DNA of 30,530 nt from Porphyrobacter sp. UBA7686 (GTDB lineage Bacteria; Pseudomonadota; Alphaproteobacteria; Sphingomonadales; Sphingomonadaceae), in assembly GCA_002482865.1 (NCBI GenBank), contig DLGU01000101.1, positions 5,114 to 35,643 on the forward strand, read 5' to 3'. A model generated the notes under the pieces. The model saw only the letters and a program-made list of their open reading frames with translations. It ran no database searches and was not told the DNA's origin. Shown here one piece after another: positions 23,441 to 30,530 of this stretch (within the stretch, counting starts at the first letter, position 1; every line of letters begins with the position of its first letter). The position numbers were made by a program, and so were the translations under genes.

Positions 23441-24187
23441 GTGCCTGAATTGATTGCAGACAAGGCCGACCCAAACTATCAACGTCGCGTGCCGACGGGG
23501 GATTCGCTCACTATTCTCACTGTTTTCGCTAGCTCATCGCTGGCGGCCATGATCGGTGCTCTAACGGCCCCTCCTGGCAAGAGAGCGACCTTTCTTTGGG
23601 TACTTTGCGGTGCGTTCGCACTGCTAACCTTAGCGCAGGCGTTCACGCCTTGGCAAAGCCCTCTCGTGCGAGATGTCATGTCGGTTGTCGGGACCTTCGC
23701 AACGAGCGGGGCCTGGGTCATGTTAGGTACGGTTGGTATCGTAGCGATGATGCAACCCAAAACTCGAACAGCTGCACCAGAATTGGGCCCAGATCCCGCT
23801 ACGCCATCACCGCCACTAGCCACCCCCACGCCAAAGTTTGCGTCGCACCGCACATCGACAAAGTGGACACCCGACGTTTCATTGAGCGACGCATTTAGTT
23901 ATTTTGAAGAACATTCTGGCGAGCGAGGATATTACGATAAAAAGCACGAGGTTTTTGAGAAATTTGTTACCGCTGCGCGTGAAAGTAGAGTCACCTCGTG
24001 GGCAAAAGAGCACCCGGATGATGATAAGTTTTATCAGATCGATCCAAAGTTTTGGAATTTCGTAACCCCGACGTTCGAGACGGGCTTTGTGTTCTCAAAA
24101 CATGTAACTTGTGGCGCTCACTGCGTTCATTTTTCTCAGGCTGAGCTAAAGGCTGTATGGCCGCCAAAGGCTGTGGTCACGGCGTAG
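23441..24187 (+). CDS. Membrane protein near attR, probable moron
   Basis: This is a 248-residue protein from a GTG start. Two to three transmembrane helices lie in about residues 25-110 (LTILTVFASSSLAAMIGALT; FLWVLCGAFALLTLAQAF; GAWVMLGTVGIVAMM). A Pro/Thr-rich linker follows (ATPSPPLATPTPKF). The soluble domain, about 145-248, has VSLSDAFSYFEEHSGE, a W-A-K-E-H core, PKFWNFV and a closing HFSQAELKAVWPP. The last domain type, with a W-x-P ending, appears in many alphaproteobacterial hypotheticals. Lower GC and position next to attR, outside the structural operon, suggest a lysogeny-expressed cargo gene, perhaps protecting the host from other phages. That function is inferred. Confidence 0.7.
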   Translation: MPELIADKADPNYQRRVPTGDSLTILTVFASSSLAAMIGALTAPPGKRATFLWVLCGAFALLTLAQAFTPWQSPLVRDVMSVVGTFATSGAWVMLGTVGIVAMMQPKTRTAAPELGPDPATPSPPLATPTPKFASHRTSTKWTPDVSLSDAFSYFEEHSGERGYYDKKHEVFEKFVTAARESRVTSWAKEHPDDDKFYQIDPKFWNFVTPTFETGFVFSKHVTCGAHCVHFSQAELKAVWPPKAVVTA

Positions 24188-24197
24188 GGACCTTTAT

Positions 24198-24278
24198 GCG
24201 CAGTTTTTTCCTGCGCGCCTTATCAGCATTTTTCCGGCGATGCTTTTCTGATGTTTTTTCGGAGCCCGCTCGGGCGGG
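24198..24278 (+). terminator. Terminator region at the right end of the element
   Basis: GCGCAG-TTTTTTC-CTGCGC (24198-24216) and CCCGC-TCGG-GCGGG (24265-24278) are two hairpins in a T-rich stretch just after the membrane-protein stop. They would end its transcript before it runs antisense through tRNA-Lys. The tRNA transcript from the other side may also end here. Confidence 0.5.
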
Positions 24279-24311
24279 AGACAATCAAACCGGCGCTAAG
24301 TGATTGTTTTT

Positions 24312-24388
<77 letters not shown>

Positions 24389-24505
24389 ATTCCGACAACG
24401 TCGGACAGCAAAACGGAGGGCCGAAGCCGTGTCCCGATTCGCGTGAGGCGCTGCATTTAGCGCGTCTCGCCCTGATGGCAAGGGCCTATTCGTGCGAAAT
24501 CGTAG

Positions 24506-25639
24506 CTAGACCGTCAGGCCCCGGCGCGGGGCCATGCGGTTCCAGCGGTTGACCATCATCAACAGGCCGATGCAGATCATGTTGGTCATCATCGACGAGC
24601 CGCCGTGGCTCATCCACGGCAGCGGAATACCTTTGGCGGGCGCCATGCCCATTACCATCAGCAAATTGATCGCAATGTAGAAGAAGATCGTCGCGGTCGC
24701 CCCAGCGGCGAGCAGGGCGCAGAAGCGATCCTGCGATTCGTTGGCGACCTTCCATCCCCAGCGCAGGATCAGCGCATACATCGTCAGCACAAACAGCCCG
24801 CCCACAAGGCCCCATTCTTCGGCCATGCTGGCAAAGACGAAATCGGTGTGGGGTTCGGGCAGGTAGTTGAGGTGGCTCTGCGTGCCGTTGTTGAAGCCCT
24901 TGCCGAAGATCCCACCCGATCCGATCGCGATCTTGGATTGGGCAATGTGATAGCCTGCGCCCAGCGGATCATTCTCGGGATCAAGGAAGGTCGTGACGCG
25001 CGCCTGCTGGTAGGGGCGAAGCGCGAAGAAATAGATCAGCGGCATCGCGGCAATTCCGGTGCCGCCCGCCAGCAAAAACCACCATAGCGGCAGCCCGGCG
25101 AGGAACATCACCACCACACCGCCGAACGCAATGGCCACGGACGTGCCAAGGTCGGGTTGCAACAGCACGAGCGAGATCGGCAGCAGGATCAGCATCCCTG
25201 ACGGCACCAGAGAGCGCCACGATCCGATCATGCCGGACGGGAGCGTTTCGTAGAACCGGGCCATCGCCAGCACCACGGCGGGCTTCATAATCTCGGAAGG
25301 CTGAATACGGATCGGTCCGGCTTCGAGCCAGCGCTGGCTCCCGCCGCCGACTTGCCCCACGATCTCGACCCCCAGCAGCATGACCAGCACCGTCAGATAG
25401 GCAGGATAGGTCAGCACCCGCACAGCGTCGCGCGGCATGGAGGCGATGATCGCCGCCATCACTGAAAACACCAGAAACCGGATGAAGTGCGACATCGCAA
25501 ACGGCTGCATCGAACCGCCGCCCGCTGAATAAAGCACCAGGCCGCCAAAACCCGTGATCAGCAGCAAGGGAATCAGCATCTCCCAAGGCTGGCGGGCAAT
25601 CGGTTCGGGTACGATTCCGCGGGCGGCGATGGTGCTCAT
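24506..25639 (-). CDS. rodA: RodA, SEDS peptidoglycan glycosyltransferase
   Basis: This 377-residue polytopic inner-membrane protein polymerises glycan strands in the elongasome. About ten hydrophobic segments are visible. SEDS-family blocks include GGGSQRWLEAGPIRIQPSEIMK, LLQPDLGTS, RVTTFLDPENDPLGAGYH, KIAIGSGGIFGKGFNNGTQS, LPEPHTDFVFASMAEEWGL and GIPLPWMSHGGSSM. The catalytic Asp region is in the DPLGAGYH block. Start at the ATG at 25639, which overlaps the mrdA stop as ATGA; a longer upstream frame lies inside mrdA and is not used. It is the last gene of the mre operon. Confidence 0.96.
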   Translation of the reverse strand: MSTIAARGIVPEPIARQPWEMLIPLLLITGFGGLVLYSAGGGSMQPFAMSHFIRFLVFSVMAAIIASMPRDAVRVLTYPAYLTVLVMLLGVEIVGQVGGGSQRWLEAGPIRIQPSEIMKPAVVLAMARFYETLPSGMIGSWRSLVPSGMLILLPISLVLLQPDLGTSVAIAFGGVVVMFLAGLPLWWFLLAGGTGIAAMPLIYFFALRPYQQARVTTFLDPENDPLGAGYHIAQSKIAIGSGGIFGKGFNNGTQSHLNYLPEPHTDFVFASMAEEWGLVGGLFVLTMYALILRWGWKVANESQDRFCALLAAGATATIFFYIAINLLMVMGMAPAKGIPLPWMSHGGSSMMTNMICIGLLMMVNRWNRMAPRRGLTV

Positions 25640-27771
25640 TCGCTGATCTCCGCAGCGGGCGGGACAGGGGCGGGGGTCGCGGGCGCTGCGGCTTGCGGCG
25701 CGGCGGCAGCACCCGGCGGCGTGCCGGAGGGATTGGCTTCGGGACGCGGGGCGATCACTTCGTCCGCGATGGCTTCGGGCTGAGTGGCAGCGCGGCGGGC
25801 TTCGGCCTCGACCCGGTCGAAAATCTCCTCCTCCCGGCGCGGCGGACGGCTGACGCTGGCCCCGCGCTCGGCAGCATAGGCCGCATAGCGCGCTTCGAGC
25901 CGCTGCTGCGCGGTGCCGCCCCATCCGGCTTCCAGCGCGGCGAGCGCCTCCAGCCCCTTGGCCGGGTCGAACAGGAAGGTCATAACGTCGCGCGCAATCG
26001 GATAGGCCGAGCCTGACCCGCCGCCATGCTCGATCACGACAGCACCCGCATAGCGCGGGTTGTCATAGGGGGCGAAGAAGATGAACAAGCCGTGGTCGCG
26101 GTATTTCCACGGGCCGGACTTGCCGTTGGAGATCGAGAGCGAGACCACCTGCGCCGTCCCGGTCTTGCCCGCCATCAGCGTCCCGTCAATCGGCAGGCGC
26201 GCGCGGCCTGCTGTGCCGGGGCCGTTGACCACATCGCTCATCGCCTTGCGGACATATTCGACCTGCTCAAGCGGGAAGTCGATCGTTTCGAAGCCCTTGG
26301 GCTTGGTGTCGAGCGTCAGGCGCGGCATGACGTGGCGGCCGGTGGCGATGCGCGATGCCATCACCGCCAGTTGCAGCGGGCTGGAGAGCATATAGCCCTG
26401 GCCGATTGTGGCGTTGACCGTGTCGAAGGCCTGCCATTCGCGGCCCCACTTCTTCATCTTCCACGCCGGGTCAGGCACGGTGCCGAAGAACTGGCTGGTG
26501 ACGGGCAGGGGGAATTCCTGCCCCATACCGCAGCGCCGGGCCATTGCGGCAATCGGGTCCATCCCGACGCGCTGGGCCATGGCATAGAAATAGACGTCGC
26601 AGCTCTGATAGATGCCCTTGGCCATGTCGACCGAGCCGTGGCCGCGGCGGTTCCAGCAGCCGAACCGCCGATTGCCAACCTGTAGGCCGCCGCCGCAGAA
26701 CACGGTCTCGTTCGGATCGATCCCGGCCTGCATAAACGCCATCGAGACCATCGGCTTGACCGTAGAACCGGGCGGATAGAGTCCCTTCAGCACCTTGTTG
26801 CGCAGGGGCACGCGCTCGTCATCGCGCAGCATCGCGTACTCGACTCCGCCGATCCCGTCGGAGAAGGAATTGGGATCGAAGCTCGGCATCGAAGCCATGC
26901 ACAGGAGATCGCCGGAGCGGCAGTCCATCACCACCACCGAGCCGCTTTCGAGCCCGATGCGGCGTGCGGCATAGTCCTGTAACGGCCCATCGATGGTGAG
27001 GCGGATGGGCTGGCCCTGCACATCCTCGCGCGTTTCGAGATCGCGCACGATGCGCCCGCCCGCCGTCACCTCGACCCGCCGCGCACCAGGGACGCCGCGC
27101 AAATTCTTCTCGAACTGCTTTTCCAGCCCGTCCTTGCCGATCTTGTAGCCCGGCGTGATCAGCAGCGGGTTGGGGTCTTTCTCGTATTCCTCGGCAGAGG
27201 CGGGCCCGACATAGCCGATCAGGTGGCCGACGCTGGAGGCGGTCGGGTAGAAACGCGAGAAGCCGCGTTGCGGCACCACGCCGGGAAGGTCGGGCAAGCG
27301 CACACTCAGTGCAGCAAATTGTTCGTAACCCAGCCCACTGGCCACTTCGACCGGCTGAAACCCGCGCGCGGTTGAAACCTTGTCCTTGATGTCGGCAATC
27401 CGTGCCGGTTCCAGCGACAGCAACTGGCCGAGCCGGTCGATCGTCGCGTCGCCATCCACCAGTCGTTCCGGGATCAGATCGACGCGGAAATCGGCGCGGT
27501 TCGACGCCAGCGGCGCACCGTTACGGTCAAGGATCCAGCCCCGCCGCGGGGGGACCAGCGTCAGATTGACCCGGTTGCTTTCGGATTCGAGCCGGTACTT
27601 CTCGTTTTCGGCGATGGCGAGATAGCCAAGGCGCAGCGCCAGCAGCACGCCAACCCCGCCCTGAACGGCCCCGATCAGCAAGCCGCGACGCTCGAAACTG
27701 CCGCGCAGAATCGAGGCGTTGATCATGCGCGGGGTGCGCTCCGGTCCGTCACGCAGGAACGGGATCTTCAT
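25636..27771 (-). CDS. mrdA: Penicillin-binding protein 2, elongasome transpeptidase
   Basis: This 711-residue class B PBP is RodA's partner in lateral wall synthesis. A short cytoplasmic N-terminus and one membrane anchor (about residues 30-52, GLLIGAVQGGVGVLLALRLG) precede the pedestal domain. That domain includes VPPRRGWILDRNGAPLASN and the FPYLE-like RFYPTASSVGHLIGYVG. The transpeptidase has the S-x-x-K box in PPGSTVKPM, a later SxN-type region and MAGKTGTAQ as the KTG box. The last 90 residues are Pro/Ala-rich and look disordered, longer than in E. coli PBP2 and of a kind seen in sphingomonads. It overlaps mreD and rodA by 1-4 nt. Confidence 0.96.
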   Translation of the reverse strand: MKIPFLRDGPERTPRMINASILRGSFERRGLLIGAVQGGVGVLLALRLGYLAIAENEKYRLESESNRVNLTLVPPRRGWILDRNGAPLASNRADFRVDLIPERLVDGDATIDRLGQLLSLEPARIADIKDKVSTARGFQPVEVASGLGYEQFAALSVRLPDLPGVVPQRGFSRFYPTASSVGHLIGYVGPASAEEYEKDPNPLLITPGYKIGKDGLEKQFEKNLRGVPGARRVEVTAGGRIVRDLETREDVQGQPIRLTIDGPLQDYAARRIGLESGSVVVMDCRSGDLLCMASMPSFDPNSFSDGIGGVEYAMLRDDERVPLRNKVLKGLYPPGSTVKPMVSMAFMQAGIDPNETVFCGGGLQVGNRRFGCWNRRGHGSVDMAKGIYQSCDVYFYAMAQRVGMDPIAAMARRCGMGQEFPLPVTSQFFGTVPDPAWKMKKWGREWQAFDTVNATIGQGYMLSSPLQLAVMASRIATGRHVMPRLTLDTKPKGFETIDFPLEQVEYVRKAMSDVVNGPGTAGRARLPIDGTLMAGKTGTAQVVSLSISNGKSGPWKYRDHGLFIFFAPYDNPRYAGAVVIEHGGGSGSAYPIARDVMTFLFDPAKGLEALAALEAGWGGTAQQRLEARYAAYAAERGASVSRPPRREEEIFDRVEAEARRAATQPEAIADEVIAPRPEANPSGTPPGAAAAPQAAAPATPAPVPPAAEISE

Positions 27772-28325
27772 CAGTCGATCTTCCGCGCCCGAGCGAGGCG
27801 GAAGCGGTCAAGACCTGCAACCATGCGCGCGATTATCGGATAGAGCATCACGGACAGCAAGACCTGCGGGAGCGCGACGATGAGCAATTCGGGCGTCACG
27901 CTCGCGCCCGAGACGAGCAGGGCCGCAAACCAGTAACTGACGGCGATGACCCCGGCGGTGAACCAGTCCTGCCAGAACCCGCGCCACGGAAAGCGGGTCT
28001 CGATCAGTTCGATCACGATCATCGCCAGCGACCACAGCAGGATCGCGCTGCCGAAAGGTTGGCCGCTCACAAGATCGTCAAACGCCCCGAGCGGCGCGCC
28101 AGCCCACAGCGGCAGCAGCCCGGGGCGGACCATGCGCCATCCGAGCAGCAGCAGAAACCCGAGCGAGGGGAACAGCGGCATCAGGTCCGCGATCAGCAGC
28201 ACCGGCAGAAGCGAGCCAAGCATGATCGTCACATAGGGAACGCTGCGGACGCGCCATGCATAGGGTGCGCGGTTGATGCGCTTTCCATAGATATCCGAGC
28301 GGGCGCGAGGGTCGAGCCGCTCCAT
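27771..28325 (-). CDS. mreD: MreD, rod-shape-determining membrane protein
   Basis: This 184-residue inner-membrane protein has about five hydrophobic segments (VPYVTIMLGSLLPVLLIAD; FPSLGFLLLLGWRMVRPG; FGSAILLWSLAMIVIELIE; FTAGVIAVSYWFAALLV; LIVALPQVLLSVMLYPIIARM). It holds the MreB-MreC-PBP2-RodA complex together. Sequence conservation in this family is low, so the call rests on topology plus exact placement between mreC and mrdA. The ATG at 28325 overlaps the mreC stop (TGATG); a GTG at 28328 is the alternative. Confidence 0.93.
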   Translation of the reverse strand: MERLDPRARSDIYGKRINRAPYAWRVRSVPYVTIMLGSLLPVLLIADLMPLFPSLGFLLLLGWRMVRPGLLPLWAGAPLGAFDDLVSGQPFGSAILLWSLAMIVIELIETRFPWRGFWQDWFTAGVIAVSYWFAALLVSGASVTPELLIVALPQVLLSVMLYPIIARMVAGLDRFRLARARKID

Positions 28326-29284
28326 CACTCCTCCCCGGCCGCAGCGCCCGATGGCGGCGCAGGCGCAGGCGTGGGCGTGGGCGTTGCACCGGCAGCGGGG
28401 GAGGGGCCGGGCAGCACGGTGTCTTCGAGTTCTGTCACAGCGGCGGCTTCGTGCACTGGCTCGACCGCGACAAAATTGGTCGCCGAAGGCTCGGCCACCA
28501 AGCGCGCAATCCCGCCGTCGGGCGTGATCTTGGCAATCACCGCGACCGCAACCCCGGGGCGGTAGTATCCGCCTGCACCGCTGGTCACCATCATGTCGCC
28601 CACCTTGAGCGGGTTCACCCCCAGATTGACGAGGCGGATGCGCAGCAAGCCATCGCCGCGCCCTTCGGCAAAGGCGATCACATTGTCCTTGGCGCGGCGC
28701 ACCGGCAGCACGCTTTCGCTGTCGGTCAGCAGCAGCACGCGGGCCGAGTTACGCCCTGTCTCAAGCACGCGGCCGATCACCCCGCGCTCTGACACAACAG
28801 GCATCCCCGGCGCCACCCCGCTGCTGCTTCCGGCGCTGATATAGGCGTGGCGGCGCACGCTGGTCGCGGTCGAGCCGACGAGCCGCGCCATTGCGACGGG
28901 CTTGGCCTCGCTATCGCGCAGGGCCAACAGACCTTTGAGGCGCTGGTTCTCCGCCTTGATCGCTTCGGCTTCGGCGAGCCGAATGCGGGCGAGCTCGTTC
29001 TCGCGCCGCAGCTCGGCATTTTGCTGCCCCGCATTGAAATAGCCGGAGATGGTCGCGAAAAAGCCCTGCGAGCCCGAGCGCGTCACCGCGCCGCCCGTGC
29101 CAACGGGTGCAACCACATCGGTTGCAACCCCGCGCAGGGGTGCAAAAGCTGCTGGCTGCCACAACGACAGCGCCAAGAGCACCAGGCCGAGCACAGCCCC
29201 CGCTCCGGCCAAGAGGTAGCCGGTGAACAGCGAGAACTGCGCCTTCTTCGAAAAGCCCGAGCGGCGCGAAGAGGGGGGCGCCAT
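28325..29284 (-). CDS. mreC: MreC, periplasmic rod-shape scaffold
   Basis: This is a 319-residue protein. One N-terminal membrane anchor (about 22-42, GYLLAGAGAVLGLVLLALSL) precedes a periplasmic coiled coil (about 85-120, NAGQQNAELRRENELARIRL). The MreC beta-barrel pair follows, with YISAGSSSGVAPGMPVVSERGVIGRVLE and LLLTDSESVLPVRRAKDN. The last 40 residues are Pro/Ala-rich. It links cytoplasmic MreB to PBP2. It starts 47 bp after mreB and overlaps mreD. Confidence 0.95.
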   Translation of the reverse strand: MAPPSSRRSGFSKKAQFSLFTGYLLAGAGAVLGLVLLALSLWQPAAFAPLRGVATDVVAPVGTGGAVTRSGSQGFFATISGYFNAGQQNAELRRENELARIRLAEAEAIKAENQRLKGLLALRDSEAKPVAMARLVGSTATSVRRHAYISAGSSSGVAPGMPVVSERGVIGRVLETGRNSARVLLLTDSESVLPVRRAKDNVIAFAEGRGDGLLRIRLVNLGVNPLKVGDMMVTSGAGGYYRPGVAVAVIAKITPDGGIARLVAEPSATNFVAVEPVHEAAAVTELEDTVLPGPSPAAGATPTPTPAPAPPSGAAAGEE

Positions 29285-29331
29285 GGGTTAGAGTCCCTTC
29301 TGCCGTTCAGCCCGGCTCAGATGCAGGCGCG

Positions 29332-30530
<1,199 letters not shown>

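Overview
The window looks like the chromosome of a high-GC alphaproteobacterium, most likely a sphingomonad of the Erythrobacter/Porphyrobacter type. The evidence is the form of enolase, RibB, MreB-D, PBP2 and RodA, plus phage genes of alphaproteobacterial character. This is a judgement from protein resemblance; no search was run.

Left flank (1-4440). Three small envelope-associated genes run leftwards (DUF883-like, holin-X-like DUF1469 and a cut-off hypothetical). Enolase follows on the + strand. A compact ribB-ribH operon runs leftwards. Its RibB carries an N-terminal helix-turn-helix and a degenerate RibA domain. A perfect 7-2-7 palindrome fills the spacer between its apparent -35 and -10, which suggests an enzyme that represses its own promoter.

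Junction zone (4440-7096). This zone shows decay and acquisition. It holds a frameshifted Rieske dioxygenase remnant and a lipoprotein frame broken at a CTTG repeat. It also holds an overlapping three-gene operon: an HNH nuclease, a possible nuclease-fold protein and a minimal nucleotidyltransferase. That operon is a candidate defence or toxin-antitoxin-like cassette.

Integrated element (7097-24358, about 17.3 kb). It is bounded by a 47-bp perfect direct repeat that equals the 3' part of tRNA-Lys(CTT). The gene order is: tyrosine integrase, two hypotheticals, an AlpA-like regulator, a small Cys-rich protein, a primase-helicase ending in an iteron-like array, small accessory genes, a coiled-coil protein, a hairpin-rich gap, terminase small and large subunits, an unknown gene, a gp10-like tail-completion protein, a tape measure protein, a short gene and a membrane protein. 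I found no portal, protease, capsid, tail tube, tail tip or lysis gene. The structural genes overlap tightly at ATGA-type junctions. A phage satellite that borrows a helper's capsid, or a prophage pared down cleanly, both fit.

Right flank (24313-30530). The intact tRNA-Lys(CTT) is followed by the cell-shape operon mreB-mreC-mreD-mrdA-rodA, all transcribed leftwards with overlapping stops and starts.
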